A DNA stretch of 64,000 bases, taken from positions 39,504,201-39,568,200 of the forward strand of contig OX463810.1 of the NCBI GenBank assembly GCA_949825045.1, given 5' to 3'. The position numbers were made by a program, and so were the translations under genes. Positions 9,585 through 20,298 of the stretch are shown here, in pieces. The number at the start of each line of letters is the position of its first letter. Position 1 is the stretch's first letter. The notes under the pieces were generated by a model. The model was given only the letters and a program-made list of their open reading frames with translations. It did not search any database and was not told where the DNA came from. The DNA comes from Argyresthia goedartella. Lineage: Eukaryota > Arthropoda > Insecta > Lepidoptera > Argyresthiidae.

Positions 9585-10138
9585 TGTTCGATTCCAAATC
9601 CATATTCGATCGATGGTTTCTGAACGGTCATTTTTAATTTGACGTTAGCTGTCAATCTGGCAGTTTTGACAACTGACAGACGAGGACGGAAAAACCTCGC
9701 AATGAAAACGCGTGTTGATTGTTGTTGAAAATAAATCAAAGGGCATCTGGAATGTATTCGGGATTCCCTCAGGATTATTAATATAGCTGAGTGTGCCGTT
9801 GTCTCTCGAACCAGATAAAGTTCGGATTTTCGTGTCCGATTCGTATTTACCACGTAGAAACATAACCTGTGTTGGACCACTGTGCTCATTGACGCTGGCC
9901 CGCCAGTCATACCTGGTTGGCTGAAGAACCTGTCTACCAAGAAGAGCCTAGGGCGCGCCCGGGCCTTGCAGAGAGACAGGAGGTTGACGGGACCGAAGCA
10001 CAGACCAGGTTAGATCTACCCCACATAACTTTAGCTCGGTGAATCGCCGACGTTGATCACTTCTTGGCACCTGATCGTCACGCTACCTAGTAGCTGATGG
10101 GCCCCTACGAGGTCATTAGGTGCTGAGAAGCCTGAACA
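9585..10138 (+). repeat. 3' LTR of BEL-1 (554 bp)
   Basis: It runs from TGTTCG to GAACA with TG/CA ends and is followed by the CATAT target duplication. It is homologous along its length to the 505-bp LTRs of BEL-2 (reverse strand), but with many substitutions and indels, much more divergent than the pol sequences of the two elements. Confidence 0.93.
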
Positions 10139-10557
10139 CATATGATGATTTATTAATAATGTCTTTAGGACCTTACCAGGTAAAACAAGCGAGAAGTTAT
10201 TTCGGCGAACATGTCAAAGAGGATGGTAAATTTTTCATAGAAATTGATTATAATCTTAATGAATTTGGCATTGAAGCTTTTAATCCTTGTCTCGCAAGAG
10301 CTAAAATACATTCAAGACACCAAAACGCCCGGATGTATTTCGTTTACATATTACTGGATAACAGTTTAGAAGGCAGAAATAAGATTATTGAACACTATTG
10401 TAACTGTCTAGTAGGAATGCGTACTCTTGGTTGCTGTGCTCACGTAATGTGCATTATTTGGTACATGGGTTGGGCTCGGCACCAAGAAACCCTTATCCGA
10501 CCTCCTGCTGAATATTTGGATTATATAATTGATAATGATGATGTAGATGATGATTGA
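10139..10557 (+). pseudogene. SWIM zinc-finger C-terminus of the split DDE transposase
   Basis: This resumes the array-copy-3 transposase after BEL-1. The TSD base block CATAT rejoins the reading SYDDLLIMSLG of the upstream copies, then diverges from the array join and continues for ~135 residues to TGA at 10555. It contains YCNCLVGMRTLGCCAHV, a CxC...CxH SWIM zinc-binding pattern, followed by WYMGWARH and an acidic tail. SWIM tails on DDE_Tnp_4 proteins are known in arthropods and other animals, to my recollection. This segment is uninterrupted although the DDE part upstream is broken. An apparent start at 10120 lies inside the LTR and is not meaningful. Confidence 0.8.
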
Positions 10558-10584
10558 TAATTATTTTTAAGATACAACAGTTAT

Positions 10585-10858
10585 AATGTTGATGGAGCGG
10601 AGCACCATGGTGGGTTCGAATCCCGGTCTGGCACGGACCAATGAGCGGACCAATTTCTCAAGTCCGTATTTTTCTAATTTGAAATGATCACAGACTTTAC
10701 GGTAAAGGAAAAAATCGTGATGAAACAAGCAAGTCCGAGAACCTAGCAAGTTCAAGGATTTGTGATATCCACCAACACGCATTGTAACTATGTATGTAAT
10801 GTATTTTTTATGTAATGAATGTACCTACTTTCTTCCAATAAACTGTAATAATAATAAT
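10585..10858 (+). mobile_element. Decayed tRNA-derived SINE
   Basis: A box-B-like GGTTCGAATCC lies near 10614 within a tRNA 3'-half-like stretch. It is followed by a body containing TTACGGTAAAGGAAAAAATC and an AATAATAAT tail (about 10847-10857). The TTACGG(T/G)AAAGGAAAA core is one I associate with abundant lepidopteran tRNA-headed repeats. No clean box A or target duplication is visible, so the ends are approximate. Confidence 0.55.
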
Positions 10859-10914
10859 CTACCTGGGAGTGATTATTTGGAGATAATATTACGCATATAA
10901 ACACGTAATAAGTC

Positions 10915-11250
10915 TATTTTTACCCGACTACGGCGACCGCCAAAAGGAAGGGTAATGATTTTGGCAGTCTATGTATGTATGTGGGTGGGTATGTATGTAT
11001 GTATGTCCACTCGTAGCGCCTAAACTACTGAACCGATTTTAGTAAATGAGGTGTCAATAGATTTGTAATAATTCTGCAGGTGACATAGGCTATGTAGATC
11101 TGATGTGGCACCCTCTAGCGGCCATGAAAAACTTTGTTTAGTTAGGTAAATGTTTGGTACTCATGAACTATGATAGCTAGAGAGTTGAAATTTTCACAGA
11201 TGATGTGTTTCTGTTGCCGCTATAACAACAAATACTAAAAACAATAAATA
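10915..11250 (+). repeat. Dispersed CCCGACTACGG repeat with TATG microsatellite
   Basis: It begins CCCGACTACGGCGACCGCC, contains a (TATG)n/(GGGT) tract at about 10969-11005, and carries GCGCCTAAACTACTGAACCG. It ends in a TTGCCGCTATAACAACAAATAC block leading directly into the next element, which also starts near CCCGACTACG. I recall this type of sequence as a common interspersed repeat of moths and butterflies. Its class is unclear and there is no coding potential. Confidence 0.5.
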
Positions 11251-12012
11251 AATAAAATATAAGTTAAAAAAAACTATAACCCGACTACGTGAGTTAAGAG
11301 GTTTAAAAAGTGCGAAACAAGGAAATAATTCAGAAAGAAGTCAAGAAATGTGAAGGTACAAAAATGGTCGAGGTAGAGTCGTGGTCGCACCTACTGTATC
11401 TCACAAATGTGCAAAAAATCATTTACCATTGTAACTACAGCCTTTTCCAAGGTATAACTGCAAATAACATTTTTTGTATGGGAGCCCCCTTTTATTTTAT
11501 ATGTAGGATATCACAGCACTTAAGTATATTAGAAGTTAACTAAAGTGTTTTCTTACATGGTATCTAATCTATTTTGAGATGATGACTATGATATACCCGA
11601 CCGATTCATGCCATGGCGACTACTCCGACTCTTCAGCTCTCTCAATTTTGATAGGGCTGAAATGAACGTGTACAGCTGCTGGAAGTCCATTAGACTTTTG
11701 ACTCACGTTAATCACTTTTAACCAACATCTGTGTAAGATTAAGTAGACAGAACAACAAACTTGGTGGAATCGTTCGGTACATTATTACCTATTCGCTTTG
11801 AGTTTGCCGGTGCTGGTAGTTTCAATGGACCGACTGGATTAAAAATCTAGTGACGAATGAGAATACAGTAGGGTGCGACCACGGCTCTACCTCGACCATT
11901 TTTGTACCTTCGCATTTCTTGACTTCTTTCTGAATTATTTCCTTGTTTCGCACTTTTTAAACCTCTTAACTCACGTAGTCGGGTTATAGTTTTTTTTAAC
12001 TTATATTTTATT
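11251..12012. mobile_element. 762-bp element with ~150-bp terminal inverted repeats
   Basis: Left arm 11251-11403 and right arm 11860-12012 are inverted copies with only a few mismatches, bounded by AATAAAATATAAG at each tip. The ~455-bp centre is unique and has no credible coding frame. The shape is that of a foldback or long-TIR non-autonomous DNA element. No obvious target duplication is visible (the left flank is AATA-rich, the right flank is AGTG). The arms contain CCCGACTACG, shared with the repeat just upstream, so the two may belong to one larger family. Confidence 0.75.
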
Positions 12013-13114
12013 AGTGATTGTCGTTGTACTCATAAGTCGATCTTTACCTCCAAATATCTAGGTAATGTGACGCTTTAGTGTACCATGTTATTGAACATTT
12101 TTTGTTTGTCTATGTGTCCTCTATCCATACATACCACTTTCATCGTGCGCCGCGATTTTGAAAAAAAAAAACAAAATGGCGGCGGGTCGATATGCCAGAA
12201 AGTTTCAATGCTCTTTATTTCGATGTTAGTTTGAAACCAAATTCGGATTGCGCACTGAGAACTAAAACTTCATTAGTTTTAATTTAAACTTCATATGTGT
12301 GTCACTGACTGACTGTGGCCATGGAATACGAAGTTCGTGCAACGTACCAACCGAAAGAAGAAAATCAGCAAAGTATAGTCTAAGTCCGAATTAATATCTA
12401 AAAGTTTCATCTGTACTTGAAATTAAAGCTAGCAAATGTATTGTTTACCAATATAAGTTTTGACTCCCTTGTGTATTTAAATTGTATGATCATTAATTGT
12501 ACCGTTACCCTAGGTAAGTTATTCTGGTGGTATTTTTGTACCATTACATTTTTGATATGACGATGACTCATACCAAAAATGTAATATATGTGAATAATGA
12601 GTCATTATTAGAAGAAACTTCCGACTTAAGATAACTCCGGCGCGGAAGAGGTCCACTGTGGGACAGTAGTTTAAATATTGGGTGCTTACCTATGAAATTG
12701 GCGAATTTTTCTTACAGATTCAGGAGTTCATAATTCGAGTAATTCAATAGCCATTTCCAGTTTTTTTATTGTTTTAAAATTAATTTCAATATTTTACATC
12801 TACTTATTAAATTTTCTTTTAATTTTCAGTTTGATAACTAAAATGATTTCTTCAAAATCAGTGCCTCTTAAATGTCATCCATTTTCATGATAATATTCGT
12901 AATATTTTTTTACAGCTGACACTTTTCAAGAATTATATAAAAATTTCTGTTAGCTAAATGTTGTCTCATTCATACACACAAAGTTTATAAAATTAGGATC
13001 TGTCATTCCTAAAAAAAATACAAAAATGTTTGTACTGAAAATTTAGTTAACTTTAATTTCTCCATACAAAACGCCAATTTCATATGTACATATGTTCATA
13101 TGTCGTCTTTTGAC
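12013..13114. other. No gene seen; AT-rich spacer
   Basis: Stops occur in all frames at high density. A weak inverted pair (ATTACATTTTTG near 12542 against CAAAAATGTAAT near 12573) could form a short hairpin. Nothing else was recognised. Confidence 0.6.
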
Positions 13115-13370
13115 GACCCGAATGGCCGAGTCGGCAGTGACCCTGCCTACGAAGCCAAGGGTCCCGGGTTCGAGTCCCGGTGGGGGCAAATACTTGTTTG
13201 ATGAGAACAGATGTTTGTACCCTAGTCATGGTTGTTTATCTATCTATGTATAATATTTATCTATATAAGTATGTGTATCGTTGTCTAGTACCCAAGATAC
13301 AGGGAATCCTAGTTTGGGGCTAGATCAATGTGTGTAAATAGTGTCCAAGGTATTATATATGTAAGGACCT
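13115..13370 (+). mobile_element. tRNA-headed SINE
   Basis: The head contains an A-box-like TGGCCGAGTCGG (about 13122) and B-box GGTTCGAGTCC (about 13168) at normal tRNA spacing, inside CGAAGCCAAGGGTCCCGG. The body shows ACCCAAGATACAGGGAATCCTA, which matches the tail of the SINEs at 24.6 and 51.4 kb in looser form. The acceptor stem does not pair well and the head runs on into the body, so it is a SINE and not a tRNA gene. Confidence 0.75.
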
Positions 13371-14382
13371 AATATTTAAAGATTTAAACGTATATAGGTC
13401 ACATTATCTAATCGAAACCATTTTGGAAACTTGGGCCCTGATTCACTATTACAAATCCGTGAGAGTTAAAGATTCTTCTCAAGAGATACTGAATTAAGCT
13501 TCTCTATAGACTGGTCATCTTCGCCTATTCCCAAGCCTGAAGCTAGCAACTAATCCTGTTTAAGACGAGGTATGATAGCGGACGCGCGATTACGTATTCA
13601 TAAAACGGAAAGTTAAAAGTTAAACTCGGGGGATTCAGTTATACCGGAGCGGGATAACTAGGTTTATGCATTTTGGATGGCTTCTAAAATGTACGCTTTT
13701 AAGACTGCTAATGGCAATGACGTGGTTCAGAACGCCGAGGATGTTACGCTTATGAATGGTGGAGGCTTCTGATTTATTTATTTGACCGTCTGAAGCCGGA
13801 AAGTAAAACAATTCTTGTATTTTGGGATGTTTTCTTAATGGTTATGTCCACAAATGAGTGTGGGGTATGTTTTTCCAAAATCATATTTTCATAAGAGAAA
13901 TGTTTCCATTCGCAAAATTTACAATTCGCGAAATTTGCCAAACTTATTTCTGTGTAGCTTATTTTACCTTAGATAGTTTTACGGGGATTGATTTTTGCTG
14001 CTTGTGTTTTTACTACTTGAATATTTGACAGGTGTCACACATAACCATATAGTAAATGCTTTGCCTGGTGTTTGTTATATGTACGTAAGAGACACCAGTC
14101 AAAAAGATTGACAGCTGACAAACATTTCATTAAGGTATTGCCACCTACAAAAGATAGATAGATATTCTGTTTTGCCACTTTATCTGGAAAAACAAACGAT
14201 TCAATATCGTGCCCTCTGATCGTTGACCCACCAGGAAAACGCAGCCTACGACGATGGGCTAGCCACCTATCCTGCAAAATGGCGTATATCGAATAACTCG
14301 CACAAGAAGTAGCGTGTGCACTATTGTTCCTCTGCCACTCCATGTGGGTAAATGTGACGCTATTAACAACGGTGTGGTTAGT
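13371..14382. other. No gene seen; spacer
   Basis: AT-rich with frequent stops. An open stretch on the minus strand at 14035-14343 has no recognisable motif and is not credited as a gene. Confidence 0.55.
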
Positions 14383-14558
14383 TTTTTGTTGTTTTTTTTT
14401 TTTTTTTTTATAGCTGTTTATTTAAAAAAAAAAAATTATATACATTACATGGCATGAACTTAACTTCTAATCTTAATATTTAAAGATTTTTTGAGTTAAG
14501 GAGCTGCTTATTCATAAATTTACATATACATTATATTTTTACATTTATTGAGGTAGGT
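14383..14558 (-). mobile_element. 3' end of a 5'-truncated LINE (poly-A side)
   Basis: On the minus strand the coding frame from 17123 continues across the piggyBac target site as FNLPQ then stop. About 130 bp of 3' UTR follows, then an AATAAA-like signal and a long A tract (plus-strand T run about 14392-14411). This is the separated 3' end of the LINE fragment at 17123-17545, split by the piggyBac insertion at TTAA. Confidence 0.75.
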
Positions 14559-14562
14559 TTAA

Positions 14563-17118
14563 CCCGTATCATCCCAACCATAGTAAAGGAAGTCCAATTT
14601 TTATGAAAGTCGTATCAGAGCATGTTTATAGATGTATAATGAGAACTACATACCAAATTATTTTTTATCTCATTTAGATTTTTAGTTTTGTAACCGTTCC
14701 AATAATGGAACACTAGGATTAAACATACATGTAAGATACTGTCAGTGGCTATGGATTTCGTTGGGAAATAAAACGATTGTATTCACTTTTTATTTATTGT
14801 ACGAAGTTTTAAATCTTATAATTATTACTTAAAAAATACAATTGCGTGTGTTATTGAGAATGATAGAACATTTGCTATGTAAGGCAACATTACATTTGAT
14901 ACACTTCATGGTTGTGTTTTTGTGGCATAAACCACATCGAGTTTGTTTATTTTGTTTGTCAATTAGATGTCCTTTACCATCCAATCTAATAGCATCAGGT
15001 ACACGTTTTATTACTGCTAGTGAAGATCTAGGATTTGACATGGCTGAAGTGCTAGGTGCTGAATCTTTCATTATAAAGTATGTAGAAACAATATCTCTCG
15101 TAAACGATAAAATATCATGAGGCGGGCCGTTACTTTTTATTGCAGCTGGAGATATTTTGTACAGCTGAAAAGCGTTATTGACTGAAACATTCAGTGGAAA
15201 CATGAGTAACTGCCAGTACCATCTTTTCAGACGAATTGCGATTCGATAACAACCCACATTTTGATCAAGTCGATCCACGCCGCCCATAAATTTATTATAG
15301 TTTACGCAGCAACGAGGTTGGTCAACATCTTTCTTTTGTTTATCACAGTAACGTTTGACTTTGCTTATGGGTTCTGAACCACATTGAGTCGAGGCCAGTG
15401 TGACAATGTTATTGTCATTATATCTAACAAGAGTGATATTAGATAGTATATCAGTACATTGGTGATGAGATCCTCTGCTTGTTTTCTTCATTTCTTTCGG
15501 ATCTTTGAGAGGTGCTTTCTCAGTTCGGTTAGCTCGTATAGTCCCTGTTCCATCGTGACCCATTTTTTGTAACTCCTCTAACAGCGGTAAGGATGTAAAA
15601 AAAATATCGAAATAAAAACTGTAGCTGCCTTGTGGCAGCTTTGATATTAGATCCAGAACAACTGAGGCACCAACACCTAACTCAGGATGGGTATTTCCGG
15701 TACTAGCTCCCTGATACAGCTCACCATAAATCAAATATCCAAGTCGCGTACAAATAGACCAATTTTTATATCCAAATCTGATTGGCTTTCCATAGATATG
15801 CTGCTTAGTACTATGTTTCCCAAAATAAGGAATCATAGATGCTCAAATTTCTATCTCCAGGGTAATACTTTACCCGTCGTGCATTGAGCAGATTCCATAG
15901 AGGGCGCACTTTAGCAAACTTATCATTAGGACCAAGATTATTATTGTCGGCAACATGGAAATAACGCAGCAAATCTTCAAATCTATTTCTTGACATAATA
16001 GCTGCCACTGTTGGAAAACTGCAGTCAACTCTTTGTTCCCAATACATTATGTATCTCGACACACTGTTATATCCCGACAATAAGAGAATGGCTATAAAGT
16101 GTTTCATATCCGTTGTAGTAACCCGGAATGCATGTTTACCCTTCTGAATCGCATTTTTTTCAGTTTCTGAGCGCAGTAATTCGAACACGTCTTCATCAAA
16201 AAATAGTTCAAAAATCTGAACTGGTTTTTCCAAATTTTCCAGGTTTTCCAGGAAATCTCGTTCACAGTACTCTTTCTCAGCCTTTTCTGGAATATCTACA
16301 AACCTCCACTTTCTTTTGACTTCAACACGTTTTCTTTTTGGCGGTGGCGGTGTTGCCGTCGACGAGGATATGGGCTGTGAAGGCTTCGTCACTGACGATG
16401 TGGAAGGTGTTGGTTCAACTTCTTGTTCATCTCCAACGACCTCACGCACTATCCTAGATTCAGCTCGAGATGATCTAGTGACCCGGAGTTCAGCTTCTGA
16501 TAGTAACTGATGTCTAGACAAATTATTTATACTTGCAAACTCTTCGTCACCGCTATCTTCGTCGCTATTTTGCCAATTTTCAGGAGGTGTGATGAAAATA
16601 TCAGCCGCAAACAAGTCGTCATCTTCTTCCAACTGAGATATTATCTGATTCACATTCAATCTGTAATAAAATAATATCATAATTACGAGGCAATACAGAC
16701 AAAATAAAGTTCCTAATGTATAAAAATTACATGTGCTTATGTTCCTACTGCTCAAATAATGGAACGGTACATAAAACTTACAGCTACCCTCAAATTTGAT
16801 TTTTTATTTCTAAATACATATGACGACATGATAGAACCATACTATATCATGTTTATAAACCCTAAATTGTCAGTAGTATAATGTAAACATCATGATTACT
16901 TACATTTTTCTGTTCGCCATATTTTTCACTCAAAACTTACTAACACAATTATGTTTTCTAGATCAACAAAACCACGCGATGTGAAATGACATGTGTTCAT
17001 CTGACAGTAGAAATGTCAGTTATACCATAAAAACTTTACTTTAAAGACGCGTTCAAAAATTCGAGTAAGAAAATAAAAAAGTAACCGTTTTGAAAATGGA
17101 ACACTAGGATGATATGGG
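14563..17118 (-). mobile_element. piggyBac transposon, 2,556 bp, TSD TTAA
   Basis: TTAA lies at 14559-14562 and 17119-17122. The terminal inverted repeats are CCCGTATCATCC at the left and the complement CCCATATCATCC at the right, one mismatch. A ~30-bp sequence starting GTAACCG and ending GGAACACTAGGAT occurs near both ends (14690-14719 and 17081-17110) in direct orientation. The left copy is immediately followed by another TTAA. The single gene is on the minus strand and is mutated, so the element is not autonomous. It sits inside the 3' end of a LINE copy. Confidence 0.95.
14829..16920 (-). pseudogene. piggyBac transposase, two exons, frameshifted
   Basis: This is a DDE_Tnp_1_7 family protein. 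Predicted exon 1 is 16920-16904 (begins MANRK). A GT...AG intron covers 16903-16661, and exon 2 begins at 16660. Joining them gives a continuous start into the acidic N-terminus (QLEEDDDLFAADIF), which is better than an ATG within the intron. The frame continues to about 15811, where NLSIYDS breaks, and resumes in another frame at MIPYFGKH, ending at 14829. Compared with the family, a few bases are missing exactly where the first catalytic Asp is expected. The second Asp (FYFDIFFTS) and the third (MGGVDRLDQ) remain. The C-terminus has a Cys-rich zinc domain (CGLCHKNTTMKCIKC). The product is inactive as read. Confidence 0.88.
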
Positions 17119-17122
17119 TTAA

Positions 17123-17545
17123 ACAAGTACCGCTTAATAATATTTTTTGTTTGCTGACAAGTTTTGTTTTCTATTCTACTAACTAATTCTATTGGAAATC
17201 TATTCAATACTCTAGGCAGAATTGACTGCCAGACTCTCTGGCCATATTCGTTTTTACTTGTTGGTATCTCGAAGTTTGAAAGATAAGGTAGGTTACGTAG
17301 ATTTACGGGTCTTTTCTTTTTTTTTAAAAGGGGTATATTTTTATTATACTGAATAACAATTGCCAAATCCAACTTATCAAATACGTTCATCACTTTACAA
17401 TAATTGAATAGATTTTCATAGTTATTTTTATATTTATATTTAATCTTTGCGGGAACAATCGCTTTCAGTAATCTTAATTGTAGGTTGTAAATATGATTTA
17501 AAGATGTTTTGAATGTTCTTCCATGTTGTAGCAGCCTTATAAAAC
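17123..17545 (-). pseudogene. LINE reverse-transcriptase C-terminal fragment
   Basis: The minus-strand frame includes LLQHGRTFKTSLNHIYNLQ and RLLKAIVP followed by NEYGQRVWQSILPRVLNRFP, the usual tail of Jockey/CR1-like LINE ORF2 proteins. The frame is open to the TTAA at 17119 and is completed on the far side of the piggyBac element (14383-14558). The RT catalytic core is absent because of 5' truncation near 17545. The apparent coding part at 17016-17118 is piggyBac sequence read in frame by chance. Confidence 0.7.
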
Positions 17546-18896
17546 GAAACGGAATTTATAGACTATTCGGACAAAAGAAGATAATTTTTTTTTTAAAATA
17601 ACAGAAAAAAAATGTGTTAAAGAGAAATATGAAGTATGGTAAATTTTTTGAATGGAAATTTTCTTCTGTGAAAATTGATTTTGGAAAAAACATACGCCGT
17701 ACTCATTCGTTAGACTTTATTTTCGTCGGATCAGCGTCATCACAATTCTGCATCACGCATTTGGCATTCGATAAAGCAAATATGAAACAGACGCTTCGAA
17801 TTAAATGACAATCACTAGAACAGGACAATATTCGGAATTACCGATCGGCGAAGTTCGATTTTCCGATAATTGACTGACCGTTTCGTTCGCTATTGGGAAT
17901 AATTTAATCTGCCCCCGGTTAAACCAGATTTGCAAAAAGAATTTCGCATTTTAACTCTCACTTGTTTATTTCAGCTATTCTTTTGATTGGTTCTTGTGAC
18001 GGCTAAAACGAAAACTAAACCAACGCGGAATCCGTTTCTAAATAGTCGATATTCGCGCGAAAAACCTTCAATTCAAACAAGAAAAAAAATACACATTTTC
18101 ATCACCCTAAAAATACACATTTACATGCCCCTGCACACAAATCTAACTGCATATGGTGATAATTTCTCCACGACAGCAGTTTCCGGCATCCTTAAGCGGA
18201 ATCAAATAGTGTAGATATTTCCGTGACAAGTATTATTGACATAGGAAAATGGTCTTTGCTTAAGGGGACACCTCGCCAGTGAACCGTGACGTGCAGGCCC
18301 TATCTCTGAGGCTCAGGATGTGATATTATAACGGTCTAGTAAGCTGTGTCACAGCTGAGTTGGTTTATAATTATATCACTGTTTAGAAGGCAGAGAGGGA
18401 ATGGACCATGCCCAAATTACTAAACGTGATTCCATTTTCAACCACGGAAGGTTATCTATAATTTATAATAAGGAGTCTCGAATTAAGTAGTTGATGGCAA
18501 CCTATGATTGGCTGTAGTAAATAAGTAATTTAATTAAAGCATTTAACTGTAATGCTGTTGGTTTTCTAAATAACTACCTCATGTATGAACAAACTATTAA
18601 GTTTAGGTGGAATCCGAATAACAGATTACCTTCTGAAATTGTCTAATATTATCAGACGTTATCTATTTATGACTAATTAACCGTCGAAAATATACTGACT
18701 GATGTTGTGAATAAATACAACCTACTTACGTTGTGAGAACATCCAACAGTAGGGCGCTCGTATACTGGGTGCAACCACAAAGCGATTATGAATATAACAT
18801 TTTTTAAATAAGAAACACACAGTCACATTTAAAATATACGACTATACAGACAAGCGGATCAATAACTAATTTAAGACTTACAGTTTCCTTAATTAT
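17546..18896. other. No gene seen; AT-rich spacer
   Basis: Short open stretches (17614-17808, 17987-18214) lack recognisable motifs and have AT-driven composition. Nothing else was recognised. Confidence 0.55.
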
Positions 18897-19212
18897 GTTT
18901 ATCTACACACGTATCATAAACCGTCTTTACTGCGTCCAAAAACCGCACGTTACGATCAGCATAATGTTAAACTACTTTGTAAAAACTCATTTCTTATCTG
19001 AATATTGAATATTATGACCATAATGTGTAAATTTTCTACATATTATGACATTCAAATTTCGAACGCCGACGCCCGCCTGCGTGCCGCCCCGGGTACTTTG
19101 TCTGTGAAGTTGGTACTACAGAACAAGCTAAACAACTCAATGCCACAATGCCGGTCAAACATGCGGTTCCTGAACACATCAAAAAGAGCTTATGATATAT
19201 GTGTAGATAAAC
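18897..19212. mobile_element. MITE-like repeat, copy A (316 bp)
   Basis: The ends are inverted: GTTTATCTACACAC then GTATCATAA on the left, and the complement of the same words at 19187-19212. The interior contains CATTCAAATTTCGAACGCCGACGCCCG and GCCGGTCAAACATGCGGTTCC, also present in copy B at 53122-53483 in the same orientation. No coding capacity. An open frame at 19005-19286 crosses the end and is not a gene. Confidence 0.75.
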
Positions 19213-20220
19213 TAATTTATGTAACTGTACATATCATAAACCCACCCTCGAGTTTTAATGGCCTCCATTATGTATCAGTCACATAAACTACTATTATACA
19301 ATGACAAAAATAACAACGGGTCAATTTGCACAAACGTTAACAAACAGTTCAACACAATGACTATACCTGACATGCAACGACACGAATTTCACCCTATTTA
19401 TGAGTATGTATTTATAAAAGGATATAAATGATATTTTTATGTATGTTAGTCTTTTAATAATTAATAAGACAAAAGAGATGCTGCCAACCAGACATCGGCA
19501 ATTAGCAAACCGGTGTCGAGTGGGTACAAATAATAACAAGGTATAGTAAATTTATAATAAACATTACAATATGCAGCTACTTATCCACAATAAAAAAAAA
19601 GTCATTGAAATATTGAAAATATTTACGTCCAACAAATCGTCATTATAAAGGCTACAACTTCGTCTTATGAAACTATTATTGGCATAACAAGTCCTACTCC
19701 TTGGAATAACGAATAGAGGTGTTTTTTTCGTGCGAGGCACTCGAAAACAAAGTTTATAACTTAGATAAAACATAGATCGTGGTTTTTTATGATTTTATAA
19801 GCAGAGTTGCATCAATGTAGTCAAGGCGGTTAATGAGCAGAAAAAAGTGTATTTCTTCGCTGAACTAATACAATATATTTGTGCAGAACCCAAACGATAG
19901 TCGATAGCTTTAATAAATTTTTTAACGTTTGAATTATGTAGAACTTTAATTATGCTATTATTTCGTTTCTTACCCTAACCACTAACTTACCAAGTTTAAT
20001 TGGACAATTCATATAACTATTTTTCGTGAACGATTGACGATATTATAATCTTTACTGGGTCGGTTGGAAAATTAAACCATTATTTTGTTACTTTTGCTAT
20101 AAATGGAGTATTGAATAACTACTGAATACGTGGGCGGAACTGTGCCTTTGCGACCTCGTATGGGAAAGAGCGGACGCTGTTTGTTGTTTTTAATTCTGTA
20201 TTTTAGGGAATCATAGGCTT
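19213..20220. other. No gene seen; AT-rich spacer
   Basis: A possible continuation of the MITE-end motif (ATATCATAAACCC near 19230) is visible. Otherwise only short frames without motifs were seen. Confidence 0.5.
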
Positions 20221-20298
20221 AGATTTCTACCTGTCTAACGTTCTTTAGATTTCTACATATCGAACATTCGTAAGATTTCTACTATCTATCTAACGACC
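20221..20298 (+). repeat. Three degenerate copies of a 26-bp repeat
   Basis: The word AGATTTCTAC recurs at 20221, 20247 and 20273, each followed by a diverged TCTAACGTTC-like segment. It is a small local minisatellite with no evident function. Confidence 0.6.

Larger units (their letters stand above)
5024..10138 (+). mobile_element. BEL/Pao LTR retrotransposon BEL-1, gag-less, intact pol
   Basis: The element begins TGTTCG and ends GAACA, flanked by the 5-bp duplication CATAT (5019-5023 and 10139-10143). It has a 109-bp remnant of the 5' LTR, an inverted duplication of the gag 3' end, the last ~315 bp of gag in sense orientation, a full open pol and a complete 554-bp 3' LTR. The rest of the 5' LTR, the primer-binding site and most of gag are missing. 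Because both outer ends and the target duplication are intact, the loss occurred during or after reverse transcription rather than by truncation at an end. It splits an older transposase gene, so it is younger than the tandem array. Its coding region is nearly identical to BEL-2 on the other strand at 43-48 kb. Confidence 0.95.

Noticed and set aside
9443..9940. Minus-strand frame spanning the pol end and LTR
   Set aside because: Shadow frame over known BEL-1 sequence, no homology to any domain.
10120..10557. Independent small SWIM protein gene starting at 10120
   Set aside because: The apparent start lies inside the BEL-1 LTR and TSD; the sequence is the tail of the split transposase.
13115..13200. 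tRNA gene-like sequence with A and B boxes
   Set aside because: Acceptor stem does not pair, and the sequence runs on into a repeat body shared with other SINE copies; called a SINE head.
17016..17393. 125-codon minus-strand protein crossing 17119
   Set aside because: It joins LINE sequence to piggyBac terminal sequence across the TTAA; a chance fusion.
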